A stretch of DNA of 64,000 nt, taken from NCBI RefSeq assembly GCF_001294335.1, contig NZ_LGKG01000138.1, positions 1 to 64,000 of the forward strand. The letters are read 5' to 3'. Positions 27,316 through 35,835 of this stretch are shown one piece after another; positions within the stretch are counted from its first letter, which is position 1; every line of letters begins with the position of its first letter. Made by a program: the position numbers and the translations under genes. Origin of the DNA: Streptomyces chattanoogensis (GTDB lineage Bacteria > Actinomycetota > Actinomycetes > Streptomycetales > Streptomycetaceae). Under the pieces are notes generated by a model. It had not been told where the DNA came from, searched no databases, and saw only the letters and a program-made list of their open reading frames with translations.

Positions 27316-27885
27316 CTACCGGACAACATCCCAGTCTCCTTCATGACAATATTGCTTGTCGTCGTCACCCTTCTCGCAATAGAAGTAGCCTTCACTCTGC
27401 TCCAGCACATACTCTCCAGACTTCTTCGGAGTCCACTTCAACATCACATTGTGAATGCGGTATTTCTGAATCAAGTGCGTATCACCTATGACGTCGTCGG
27501 GATCGCCGCATACGCCGCGCTTCGGGGAACTCCACTTGATCACCTCGGGATGCTTCCGTACAGCGCATACCACCTCGGACGGGCTCAGGCGCGTCGAATA
27601 CGTGGAAACAATCTTCACCTTGCAGTTGACCTCGGGGGCGTCCGCCGGATGCGGGTCGAGGTTCGGCGACTTCTCCTCGCAGCCCTTGTCTACCTTGCGG
27701 TCCTTGAGTGCTAAGCCGTCGACGGCCTTGTCGAAGTCTTTCGCAACGCCCATCATGCGCTTTTCCGTTGCTTCTTCCGCGCGGTTCGCGTCTTTGCGGT
27801 CTGCCGATGACATACCGGTGCCACACCCTGCGAGGGCCAACAGCGCCGCTACTGCGACAGATCGTGCTATCCATTTCCGCACCAC
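27316..27885 (-). CDS. Putative lipoprotein with paired cysteines
   Basis: The 189-residue protein starts at GTG 27885 (or the next GTG) with GGAGG upstream. The signal is KWIARSVAVAALLALAGC with a lipobox, so it should be membrane-anchored on the outside. The mature part is charged and contains KGCEEKSPNL, VNCKVKIVS, VVCAVRKH, RGVCGDPDDV, and a final YFYCEKGDDDKQYC. I do not recognise the family. It is convergent with the large esterase gene and shares its terminator. Confidence 0.7.
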   Translation of the reverse strand: MVRKWIARSVAVAALLALAGCGTGMSSADRKDANRAEEATEKRMMGVAKDFDKAVDGLALKDRKVDKGCEEKSPNLDPHPADAPEVNCKVKIVSTYSTRLSPSEVVCAVRKHPEVIKWSSPKRGVCGDPDDVIGDTHLIQKYRIHNVMLKWTPKKSGEYVLEQSEGYFYCEKGDDDKQYCHEGDWDVVR

Positions 27886-28223
27886 GGTCCTCCGTTATCT
27901 GGTGTACGGGCATGCGGTTCGTCAAGCATTCCTCTATCATCCACGGCGCCGTCGGTCAGGAGGTTCCAGCTCCGGGTCAGATGACGCCGTGCAGGGTGTT
28001 GTTCTCCCACCGTCGACGCCCGTTATCGCAGGCCCCTCCTCACCGCCTCGCGGGCACTGTCCCCCTGCAGCGAGCCCCACACCCGGCCGCACCCAAGAAC
28101 ACCATGGGCTGAAGGCCAGACAGCCCAAGGTTCTCGTCATGCTCAGGGCAGCGCGCATCATTCCTCGAGATGCCTGCGTGCAGCGCCAACGCCTAGCGCT
28201 GGCAGCGATCCTCCTCCGCGAGG

Positions 28224-28628
28224 TCATCCGCGACCGACCCCATCCGTGTCAACGTCAACGCCAGCAGCAGCGTGTTGCCTGTCTCCCGCAGCATGCAGCA
28301 CCACCGCCCGCGCCTCCGCCCGTGCGCCGGGCGCCTCATGCACGTCCGCAGGGGAGATCAGGCGCTGGCTGACCGGTACCGGGCGGTTGTTGCGCTCTGC
28401 CGCGGCGAGCTATGCCCGCGCGTCGGCGAACGATGTACGCACCTCACCCCACATGAACAGGCTCAGGCTCATCGACCGCAGCGCCAATGCCAGCGACACC
28501 CCCAACTCGTCGTCGGCTCGATTCAGGACCGGCAGCACCTCATCCATGGTGGCCGTCACCACCGTGTCGCACCGCCCCTGCAACCAAGTCCTCTGGGTGA
28601 GGGCACTTCTCGGGACGCCTCCGTGCAC
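28224..28628 (-). pseudogene. Remnant of an unknown gene with an in-frame stop
   Basis: The frame reads TVVTATMDEVLPVLNRADDELG, then LALALRSMSLSLFMWGEVRTSFADARA, meets TAG at 28410-28412, and continues with good codon bias as AAAERNNRPVPVSQRLISPADVHEAPGARAEARAVV to a TGA at 28224. The continuity across the TAG suggests a point nonsense mutation in a once longer gene. The whole stretch from 27886 to 29018 holds no intact gene. Other fragments there are too short to name. Confidence 0.4.
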
Positions 28629-28704
28629 TCGAAAGCGGGGAGCTGGAGTACGGCGGAGCCCCCGACGGACACTGCAGGCCGACCATTAGAACCCAAGCGC
28701 CGGC

Positions 28705-28731
28705 GGGGCTTCGCCGTCTCACCGAAGCCCC
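28705..28731. terminator. Hairpin
   Basis: GGGGCTTCG (28705-28713) pairs with CGAAGCCCC (28723-28731). It lies in a gene-poor stretch and may be the terminator of a lost gene. Confidence 0.4.
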
Positions 28732-29018
28732 TATAACGGGGGGCGGCCGCGGGAAAGGCGCTCCGCCAAGATCGTCAGGCCGTATTCCAACGAGTGCCAG
28801 GTGCGCGCTCCCTCCCCCGAAAGCCTTCGGCCAGGGAGGAGAGGAACCTGTCCAGGCCATCGCCGTCCCAAGTCCCCCTTTGAGGCTCGTCGGTGGCGCC
28901 ACGCGGCCGAGCACGACGGCCGACATGGTCTCGCCCAGGGACGCCAGGAGCGCCACGGCCCGCAGATGCGTCTACCCATCGCGATCGGGCACGTCAACTG
29001 AGGAACCCAAGCTGGCAG

Positions 29019-29336
29019 TCAGTCGTCCTCGGCCAGTAGTTGGTGGTTCAGGAAGTGTGCGGCTGCCACGACCGCATCGTTCTTGAGCTTTTCGACAGGA
29101 ACGTTCCAGTTTTCGTCCCAGTCGTCGAGGTTGTGCGCGCACACGACGAGCGGGTGCAGCGCGTCGGGGTAGTCGAGCTCCCAGGCGACGTCCCGCCGGA
29201 TCCGGAAGGCGCCGTCCGCGGGGTCGAGGGAGCCGTCGACCATCTTCTTGGAGCCGCGCCAATGACTTCCTGCTCCAGGACGTCGATCTCGTGGAGCTGA
29301 TTCCGTATCACGGGCCTGTTGTCTCCAGCTGGTCAT
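29019..29336 (-). pseudogene. Small hypothetical protein, probably frameshifted
   Basis: The second half is convincing: FRIRRDVAWELDYPDALHPLVVCAHNLDDWDENWNVPVEKLKNDAVVAAAHFLNHQ, with good codon bias. The N-terminal part in this frame (RDTESAPRDRRPGAGSHW) looks like a shadow, while another frame over the same bases reads RNQLHEIDVLEQEVIG. A frameshift near 29255 would join them. No family is recognised. Confidence 0.4.
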
Positions 29337-29446
29337 GCATGGACATCAGCGCGAGTTTATCGGGGCCGGTATGATTACCCACTCCCCCGAGTGACCGCCA
29401 TCCGGATTCCGCACAGCCGCCGACACGCTGGCGATATCAAAACACC

Positions 29447-30097
29447 ATGATCAAGACGACTGTCCGCGCGCTCGCCGCGGCGGCCCTCGCCCTGCTGCCC
29501 CTGGCTGCAACCGTCCCCGCGCATGCTGCCGAGACGCTCAGCCTCCACGACGCCATCAAAGCCCTCCCCCAAGCCGCCGAGTCCCGCGACGGCTACGAGC
29601 GCTCCAAGTTCAAGCACTGGATCGACGAAGACAAGGACGGCTGCAACACCCGCAACGAGGTCCTTCTCGCTGAAGCCCTCACCCCGCCGACCGTCACTGC
29701 CGGGTGCAAGCTTACTGGCGGCACGTGGTCCTCCTACTACGACGACAAGGTCGTCGAGGGCCCCTCCGGCCTCGACATCGACCACATGGTGCCCCTCGCC
29801 GAAGCGTGGGACTCCGGCGCTTCGCAGTGGACGGCAGCCCGCCGCCAGGCTTACGCCAACGACCTCGGCTCCGAGCGCTCCTTGGTCGCCGTCACCGCCA
29901 GGAGCAACCGCCAGAAAGCCGACCAGGACCCGGCCACGTGGATGCCGCCGGCCGCAGACGCCCAGTGCACCTACCTCGCCGACTGGGTCGCCACCAAACT
30001 CCGCTGGTCCCTGACCGTCGACCGCGACGAACGCGACACCCTGCGCGCACGCGCGGTCGACTGCGAGGACACCGACGTGGAGTACGACCGGGTGTAG
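29447..30097 (+). CDS. Secreted HNH-family nuclease (DUF1524-like)
   Basis: The 216-residue protein has a signal peptide (ALAAAALALLPLAATVPAHA). The mature enzyme shows DEDKDGCNTRNEVLLAEA near residue 65, the metal/catalytic core GLDIDHMVPLAEAWDSGA near 125, and SLVAVTARSNRQKADQDPATWMPP near 160. These are the HNH/DUF1524 hallmarks of exported actinobacterial endonucleases. A final cysteine pair may form a disulphide. It probably degrades extracellular DNA, a second such enzyme here besides the NucA/NucB gene at 0.4 kb. Confidence 0.88.
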   Translation: MIKTTVRALAAAALALLPLAATVPAHAAETLSLHDAIKALPQAAESRDGYERSKFKHWIDEDKDGCNTRNEVLLAEALTPPTVTAGCKLTGGTWSSYYDDKVVEGPSGLDIDHMVPLAEAWDSGASQWTAARRQAYANDLGSERSLVAVTARSNRQKADQDPATWMPPAADAQCTYLADWVATKLRWSLTVDRDERDTLRARAVDCEDTDVEYDRV

Positions 30098-30224
30098 CGC
30101 GCCGCCCCGGCGCGGCGCGATTCCGGAGGTCTGAACACGGCGGTGCGCCGCAGGCAGAAGCCTGCGGCGCACCGTAGTGGCCCGGTGATGGTGACCAGGT
30201 CTCACCGGTTTGCCCGCAGAGTGG

Positions 30225-30452
30225 TCAGTGGGCGTGGCGGCCCCAGGTCTTGGAGTCGACGATGCGGCGGTGGTCGTTGCGCACGGTGGCGGTGTCGCCG
30301 TCGTTGTCCCAGACGTAGGCGCGACGGTTCTGGTACAGGTCCCAGCGGTTGTCGCGGCCGATGCCGGTGTGGACGCGGACCTGGCTGCGGCCGGCCAGGC
30401 GGACGTTGCCGAACCGGTAGGTGTGACCGGACTTGTCGGAGAGGGTCCAGCC
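30225..30452 (-). pseudogene. C-terminal fragment of a lamin-tail-domain protein
   Basis: A 75-codon frame directly after a TAG reads GWTLSDKSGHTYRFGNVRLAG, then VRVHTGIGRDNRWDLYQNR, AYVWDNDGDTATVRNDHRRIVD and a final WGRHAH. This is the second half of the lamin-tail fold found in secreted actinobacterial proteins. No start codon or signal peptide remains upstream. It is convergent with the HNH nuclease gene. Confidence 0.65.
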
Positions 30453-30865
30453 CTAACGCACCCCACCGTGGTGCCGGAAACCGGAAGCCCGGCCGGTTCG
30501 ACCGGGCCCCCACACAGTGACGCCACTTCATGCCTTGCCAGGAGAAATCCGGTTTGGTGTTACGAAACACAGACATATACACAACAGCACCGTGCCAGGC
30601 GCACACTCCCCCGCGCTCAACAGCGTCAATGCGACTCCCTATACATCCATCCAGGCGCCCCAAGGGGAACACCCACGTGGTTCTATCGCGGCGCCCCGCT
30701 CGACCCGGCAGGTCCCCGCGCGGGCTGAGACGCTCCATAAGATTTTCCGGTTACCCGTTGCACGATCCGGGGCCGACGAACGCTATAGGGGCAGAGGGAC
30801 AACGAGGTGCCTCTGAGGCGTAGGGGAGGACGTCTCTCTCACCACCGGAGGGGATTCCCAAGTCC

Positions 30866-31027
30866 GTGAAGCTTCATCTCATTGGCGACCTACTGACGGC
30901 GGCGATGGCCGCGCGTGTCTTCGGTAGGGACGCTCTGGCCGCACTACGCCGTGCCGCGGCCGCCGGCGTACTGATGGGCCTGTCAGAGCTGCGAGGCCGG
31001 CGTCCAAGCCGAGGAGGTGAGCGGTGA
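30866..31027 (+). CDS. 53-residue leader-type protein coupled to the ECF sigma gene
   Basis: GTG 30866 opens a short frame beginning KLHLIGDLLTAAMAARVFGRDALAAL and ending LSELRGRRPSRGGER. Its TGA overlaps the GTG start of the sigma gene (GTGA), and its codons are GC3-biased. The sequence predicts one or two amphipathic helices. An internal ATG could shorten it to 40 residues. It may be a real small regulator of the sigma factor or simply a coupling leader. Confidence 0.5.
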   Translation: MKLHLIGDLLTAAMAARVFGRDALAALRRAAAAGVLMGLSELRGRRPSRGGER

Positions 31028-31569
31028 CCCGCAACCGCCGTCTCCGGACGCTCCCCATGACTGAACTGCCCGCCGACTTCCGGGCCTTCCACGAACTCTT
31101 CCGAGGGGTCTACATCCACTGGTCCGAGCTCTATCTGGCCAATCTCGCCGACGCCGAGGAAGCCGTGGACGAGGCTTTCGAGCAGCTCTACCTCAGCTGG
31201 TCGGACGTCCTGGAGCAGGAGAACCCCAACGCGTATGCCTGGGTGGTGGTCAAGCACCGCACCATCGACCTTGCCCGTGCACGCGGCCGCCGCCCGACCG
31301 TAGTTGACCAGGCTGCCTTCGAAACCGCGGCGCTGCGCGACGCGGTCGACCCGATCGGCGAGCTGTCGGAGAGCATGCACATCTACACCGCGATCCAGGC
31401 CCTGCCCGAGCGGCAGCACGATGTGATCGTCCTGCAGTACTGCTTGGGCTACAGCACCCAGGAGACCGCCGACATCCTCGGCGTCACCCCAGCGGGTGTC
31501 CGCTCCACCACCCGCTACGCCCGGCACCGACTGCAGCGCGCCCTGGGCCTTGACAAGGAGGAACGATGA
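31024..31569 (+). CDS. ECF-type RNA polymerase sigma factor
   Basis: The 181-residue protein has region 2 (residues about 20-80: YLANLADAEEAVDEAFEQLYLSW, then NAYAWVVVKHRTIDLARARG) and region 4 (about 125-175: ALPERQHDVIVLQYCLGYSTQETADILGVTPAGVRSTTRYARHRL). It would redirect RNA polymerase to a small regulon. GTG 31024 has GGAGG upstream and overlaps the preceding small ORF. Its own stop overlaps the next start (ATGA), so three proteins are made from one coupled transcript. No classical anti-sigma factor is seen. Confidence 0.9.
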   Translation: MTRNRRLRTLPMTELPADFRAFHELFRGVYIHWSELYLANLADAEEAVDEAFEQLYLSWSDVLEQENPNAYAWVVVKHRTIDLARARGRRPTVVDQAAFETAALRDAVDPIGELSESMHIYTAIQALPERQHDVIVLQYCLGYSTQETADILGVTPAGVRSTTRYARHRLQRALGLDKEER

Positions 31570-32273
31570 GCGCATCTCACGAACTCGACCGTGCACTGGC
31601 CAAGGCCCGGCTGCCCAGGCGCCCCTACACAGGGACCCCGGCAGCCGAGGCTCGACTGACCGCACGCATCAACCAACGGATGTGGCAAGGTGCACTGTCC
31701 TTCGACGACCAGATGGAACCCGCCCGTACCGCCGCGGCCCGGGCCGCGGAGCGCGCCGGCTTGCCCCACCGCGTCCACACCCGGCACCTGAACACCCTGT
31801 GTGAGACCGTCGTCGCCCGGGACCTGCACAAGCTCAGCACGTTCTTTTCCCGCCGCATCCTCGAGCCCGAAGCAGCCCGCGTACTGGGATGCGTGCTGCA
31901 GTTGGCCAACCGATCCGACAGCGCCCAATTCTGGTGGCAGTTCGCCGCCGGCGCCGGAGACATCGGAGCCGCCTGCTGCCTATACCTGCACCACATGGCC
32001 CTCGGCGAGCGCCACGAAGCCAAGCTCTGGCGGGACCAGGCCAGACTCGAAGTCCGCGACCCTTCCACCCCCGAATTCGCCCACTGCAGCGACCTGGTCG
32101 CCGCCCTGAGGATTCTGGACGTCCTGCGAAAGGAGAACGCAGGCGTCTCCGCGGCAGCCAACGCCGTCATCGCCTACGTCCCCGACGCCCTCGGATTCGT
32201 CGACGACGTCGACCTCCCCCTCCCCGAAGCCGACTTCGCCACCCGCATCGAAGAACTCACGGCCACCACCTGA
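31566..32273 (+). CDS. Helical ECF-linked partner protein, unknown
   Basis: The 235-residue soluble protein has no membrane helix, so it is not a standard membrane anti-sigma factor. It is mostly alpha-helical and repeat-like: RVLGCVLQLANRSDSAQFWWQFAAGAGDIGAACCLYLHHMALGERHEAKLW recalls TPR or SEL1 repeats. It overlaps the sigma gene by ATGA, which implies balanced synthesis and a direct role with the sigma factor, possibly as regulator or sensor. A strong terminator follows at once. Confidence 0.65.
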   Translation: MSASHELDRALAKARLPRRPYTGTPAAEARLTARINQRMWQGALSFDDQMEPARTAAARAAERAGLPHRVHTRHLNTLCETVVARDLHKLSTFFSRRILEPEAARVLGCVLQLANRSDSAQFWWQFAAGAGDIGAACCLYLHHMALGERHEAKLWRDQARLEVRDPSTPEFAHCSDLVAALRILDVLRKENAGVSAAANAVIAYVPDALGFVDDVDLPLPEADFATRIEELTATT

Positions 32274-32292
32274 CCACACCCTCGAGCGCAGG

Positions 32293-32334
32293 AGTGGGTC
32301 GGTCTCTTCGCTACAGCGGAGAGACCGACCCACT
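32293..32334. terminator. Very strong hairpin terminator
   Basis: A perfect 15-bp stem (32293-32307 with 32320-32334) continues, after one mismatch, into a 4-bp inner stem (309-312 with 315-318). It ends the ECF operon and shields it from the IS630 element just beyond. Confidence 0.85.
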
Positions 32335-32368
32335 TAGTGGTCGGATCCGTAAATCCTTCGGGGGTTGA

Positions 32369-33529
32369 TCACGTTGCCGCCTCGGCGGAGGATTCCTCGT
32401 GGTGATCGGCGGTGTGCCGGTCGAGCCTGGCCAGTAGATCGTCCAGATCGGAGGTGGTGAACTTCCACTGGAACGGCTGTGCTGCGGCGTTGTAGCGGTC
32501 TTCGAAGGTTTGGAGCCGGTCCCTGACCTCGGTGAGGTTGGTGAAGTCGTTGGGCGAGACCACCTTGCGCTGGACGACGGAGAAGTAGATTTCCACCTGG
32601 TTCAGCCAGGAGGCGTGCACGGGAGTATGGACCATCACGGCGTTCGGGAAGGCCGCGGCCAGCCGGTCGGCGGCTTTCTGCCCGCGGTGAGAGGAGCCGT
32701 TGTCGACGATCCAGAACACGCGTTTCGCGCTTGCGTAGGGCTCCTGACTCATGACCTGGGTGACCAGGTGCATGAACGGGACGATGCCGGTCCTGGGCTC
32801 GGTACAGCCGAACACGCGGGCGTGGTGGACGTCGTAGGCGGCGAGGTAGGCCAGGGCGCCGCCGCGTCCGTAGGTGTGGTTGACGCGCATCGCGCGGGCC
32901 TTGCCGGGGGCGAGGGTGGGGTGGCAGCGGGCCTGGATAGAGGTCTTCTCATCGGCGCTGATCACGTACTCGTCATCGCCCATCTGTTCGCCCTGCCAGG
33001 TGCGGGCGTACAGGTCCAGCACCCGGGCGGCCTTCAGCCGGAAGCCGGGGCCGGTGAGGAAGATCCAGGAGCGGTGGTGCCAAGGCTTGAGTGCGTCCTC
33101 GGCCAGCCAGCGGCGCACGGTGGACGCTGACATGAACGTGGCGATGCCCCGCTGGGCGGCCTCGCGGGCCAGTTCCGGGCACGACCAGCGTGAGATCGGC
33201 ACTCCGGTCTCGGCGGGCATCCGGCAGGCCAGCGCCTTGACCTCGGCGGCCTGCAGCGGGGTGAACGAGGCGGGACGCCCGCAGCGTTGACGGTCCTTGA
33301 GCCCGGGCAGGCCCGCCTGGGCGAACCGGCCACGCCAGCGGCGTACGGTGTCCAGGTGCAGCCCCGTCTCCCGGGCGATGCGCGCGTTGGAGCGGGCGCG
33401 CGCGGCGTGCAGCACCACCTGCGCACGCACCCGCAGCCGGTGCTCGGTCTTGTGGCCGTAGGCCATCTTCTTCAACCGCACTCGTTCGGCGGCGCTCAGG
33501 GCTATCGGACAGGCAGTGCGGACGGGCAT
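32369..33529 (-). CDS. IS630-family transposase, apparently intact
   Basis: The 386-residue protein begins with a helix-turn-helix region (RLRVRAQVVLHAARARSNARIARETGLHLDTVRRWR) and an HTH_29-type linker. The DDE domain follows with ISADEKTSIQ (Asp/Glu start), FWIVDNGSSHRG, and NQVEIYFSVVQRK carrying the last Glu. No stops or frameshifts are visible. ATG 33529 is the likely start, because the longer frame to 33937 only shadows the opposite MurJ gene. Element ends are not clear; no convincing inverted repeat was found on either side. Confidence 0.88.
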   Translation of the reverse strand: MPVRTACPIALSAAERVRLKKMAYGHKTEHRLRVRAQVVLHAARARSNARIARETGLHLDTVRRWRGRFAQAGLPGLKDRQRCGRPASFTPLQAAEVKALACRMPAETGVPISRWSCPELAREAAQRGIATFMSASTVRRWLAEDALKPWHHRSWIFLTGPGFRLKAARVLDLYARTWQGEQMGDDEYVISADEKTSIQARCHPTLAPGKARAMRVNHTYGRGGALAYLAAYDVHHARVFGCTEPRTGIVPFMHLVTQVMSQEPYASAKRVFWIVDNGSSHRGQKAADRLAAAFPNAVMVHTPVHASWLNQVEIYFSVVQRKVVSPNDFTNLTEVRDRLQTFEDRYNAAAQPFQWKFTTSDLDDLLARLDRHTADHHEESSAEAAT

Positions 33530-33737
33530 GGCGGGCGAACCGATCGGCCGAAGTGGATCACTGGCAAACCGTAGCCTGCCCCGCCCGCCGCCGGGGCGGG
33601 ACCCACACGTCGCGGCGGGCGGGGATCGGGCAGGAGATGCAGCGCAGTGCTGGAGCCAAGGAGCCCTGGGCGGTGCGTCCTGGACCTCGAACTCGAGGCC
33701 CTCCAGACAGGCGAGCTCTGGATCGTAGATTGTTCCC

Positions 33738-35414
33738 ATGATCGAGGAGACGTCGCCCAATCGGATAGAGCGGTCTACAAGACGGAGGCACGCCGCCCCA
33801 AAGAAGGCGAAAGGCGGTGGCGGACTGCTGCGTTCGTCTGCGCTGATGGCAGCGGGCACCGTGGCCTCGCGTGCCACGGGACTGATACGGATGGTGTTGC
33901 AGGGTGCTGCGCTGGGCACCGGGCTGCTGGCCACCACCTACAACCAGGCCAACACGGTGCCGACCAGCTTGTACTTCCTGCTGATCGGCGGCGCGCTGAA
34001 CTCTGTCCTGGTTCCCCAACTGGTCCGGGCCCGCTCGGAAGACCCCGACGGCGGCGCCGCCTTTGAGCAACGCCTGGTCAGTCTGGTGCTTTGCGTCCTC
34101 GGCGTGGGGACGGCACTGGCGACGTGGGCTGCCCCTGAGATCATCAGTGTCTACCAGCGCGACACGCCCGCTACGCACGACGCGTTCGAGCTGACCGTGG
34201 TCTTCGCTCGCTTCCTGCTCCCACAGATCTTCTTCTACGGCGTGTTCAGTATCTTCGGTCAAGTCCTCAATGCCCGGGACCGGTTCGGCGCGATGATGTG
34301 GACGCCGGTCCTCAACAATCTCGTCCTGATCGCCATGTTCGGCCTCTACCTCGGCCTGATGACCGCCCCAGAACAGGTCTCGGACATCACAGACACCCAG
34401 GTCCGCTTGCTCGGGGCCGGGACCACACTCGCACTGACCCTCCAGGCCCTCGCCTTGATCCCCTACGCCCTCGCGGCGGGCTTCCGATTCCGGCTGCGCT
34501 TCGACTGGCGAGGAACCGGCCTGCGCAAGAGTGTGAACGCGGCCCGTTGGACCCTGTTGTTCGTACTGGCCAACCTCGTGGCCAGCACGGTGGTTACCCG
34601 CCTGGCCTCCGCCGCCGACGCCGCTCTGCCTCACGACGGCGTCGGCTACAGCGCCTACAGCTACGCCCAGCAGATCTGGACGCTGCCCCAGTCGATCGTC
34701 ACTGTCTCCCTCGTGACAGCCCTGCTCCCACGCATGAGCCGGGCGGTGACGGAGCACAGGATCGACGACCTGCGCGCCGACCTGTCCCGCGCGCTGCGGG
34801 TCAGCGGCGTCATCATCGTCCCGGCCGCCTTCTTCTTCCTCGCCTTCGGCCCGCAGATCGCACAACTGCTGTTCGCCCACGGCACCGCCAAGGCGGCCGC
34901 CACCGTCCCTCTGGGGCACATGCTGCAAGCCTTCGGCCTGGGACTCATCCCATTCTCCGCCCAGTACCTCCTGCTGCGCGGCTTCTACGCCTTCGAAGAC
35001 ACCCGAACCCCGTTCCGGATGGCAGTGTGGATCAGCGCCGTCAACATCGCTCTCGCCACGACATGCCACCTTCTGTTGCCCCCGCGCTGGGCGGTCACGG
35101 GAATGGCCGCTGCCTACGCGCTGTCCTACGCGATCGGCCTACTACTGACCGCCTTGCGCCTGCGGCGACGCACAGAGGGACTACTCGACGGGCGGCGAAT
35201 CTGCCGTACCTACGCAAAACTCACCGCAGCTGCCACCGCAGCTGGGGGCGCCGGGTGGCTCATCGCCCACTCCTGCAGTCAGAACCTGGCATCAGCCTCT
35301 TGGACTCCCGCGCTTTCGCTCGCTGCGGGCGGCATTGCGATGGTCCTGCTATTCCTGCTCTTTGCACGGATCTCGCGGATCGCGGAGCTGCGCAGCCTCC
35401 CCGGGTTGGGGTGA
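33738..35414 (+). CDS. murJ: MurJ/MviN-family lipid II flippase
   Basis: The 558-residue integral membrane protein has about 14 helices, the MOP-superfamily architecture of MurJ. Recognisable blocks are ALMAAGTVASRATGLIRMVLQ, YNQANTVPTSLYFLLIGGALNSVLVPQLVRA, LNARDRFGAMMWTPVLNNLVLI and GFYAFEDTRTPFRMA. MurJ moves lipid-linked peptidoglycan precursor across the membrane. The true chromosomal copy normally sits elsewhere, near rpsT or sigM, so this IS-flanked copy is probably an accessory paralogue. IS630 lies upstream and an IS5 relic directly downstream. Confidence 0.88.
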   Translation: MIEETSPNRIERSTRRRHAAPKKAKGGGGLLRSSALMAAGTVASRATGLIRMVLQGAALGTGLLATTYNQANTVPTSLYFLLIGGALNSVLVPQLVRARSEDPDGGAAFEQRLVSLVLCVLGVGTALATWAAPEIISVYQRDTPATHDAFELTVVFARFLLPQIFFYGVFSIFGQVLNARDRFGAMMWTPVLNNLVLIAMFGLYLGLMTAPEQVSDITDTQVRLLGAGTTLALTLQALALIPYALAAGFRFRLRFDWRGTGLRKSVNAARWTLLFVLANLVASTVVTRLASAADAALPHDGVGYSAYSYAQQIWTLPQSIVTVSLVTALLPRMSRAVTEHRIDDLRADLSRALRVSGVIIVPAAFFFLAFGPQIAQLLFAHGTAKAAATVPLGHMLQAFGLGLIPFSAQYLLLRGFYAFEDTRTPFRMAVWISAVNIALATTCHLLLPPRWAVTGMAAAYALSYAIGLLLTALRLRRRTEGLLDGRRICRTYAKLTAAATAAGGAGWLIAHSCSQNLASASWTPALSLAAGGIAMVLLFLLFARISRIAELRSLPGLG

Positions 35415-35462
35415 ACCTGGAACCATCGAAGTCAACCCCCGACGGACTTCCGGAGCTGACCA

Positions 35463-35552
35463 CTTAGACCGTGTCCTACATGGCCAGCTTGAGTAGTCGT
35501 TTGTAGCAGCAGAGAGCGGCTTCCAGTCCGAGAAAGGCCAGGTAGTTACCTG
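35463..35552 (-). mobile_element. IS5-type right-end relic
   Basis: The minus strand reads GNYLAFLGLEAALCCYKRLLKLAM, the last residues of the IS2-type transposase. Its TAG stop is part of the terminal repeat at 35463-35483. That 21-bp end is identical to the reverse complement of the solo end at 13.1 kb. The rest of the element is gone. Confidence 0.85.
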
Positions 35553-35794
35553 GTTTCCGGGCCACCGCGGGCCATGAACGCCAGTGCGTAGTCGGTGAAG
35601 TGGCGTACGAGTGCCTCGTACACGCCGCTGCCCGCCGGATCCGCGGGGGCGTGCCGGTACACCGCGACGAACCGCTCGACATGGTCGGCCGCCTCCGCCG
35701 TGGCTATGCGAAGCAGCTCGCGGGCCGAGTACACGCCCTGCGCACGCCGCTCCTCCTCCAGCCGGTGACCTCGCTCCAGGTCGGCGTAGAGCAC
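35546..35794 (-). pseudogene. Truncated helical protein, unknown
   Basis: The frame reads LYADLERGHRLEEERRAQGVY, ELLRIATAEAADHVERFVAVYRHAPADP and VYEALVRHFTDYALAFMARGG. It has good codon bias and a helical pattern but no family I recognise. Upstream the frame is open only to a TAG without a convincing start, and downstream it runs into the IS5 relic. It is probably a fragment cut by the IS. Confidence 0.4.
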
Positions 35795-35835
35795 TTGGAT
35801 TTCGCGACCGGCGGCGACCTACCAGGATCAAGGGG

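Noticed and set aside
32335..33600. Terminal inverted repeats for the IS630 element
   Set aside because: Candidate ends near 32355 and 33555 share only a few bases. I could not define a convincing pair or a TA duplication.
33558..35069. 503-codon minus-strand frame opposite murJ
   Set aside because: It is rich in Gln, Glu and Arg with no motif. MurJ on the plus strand is clear.
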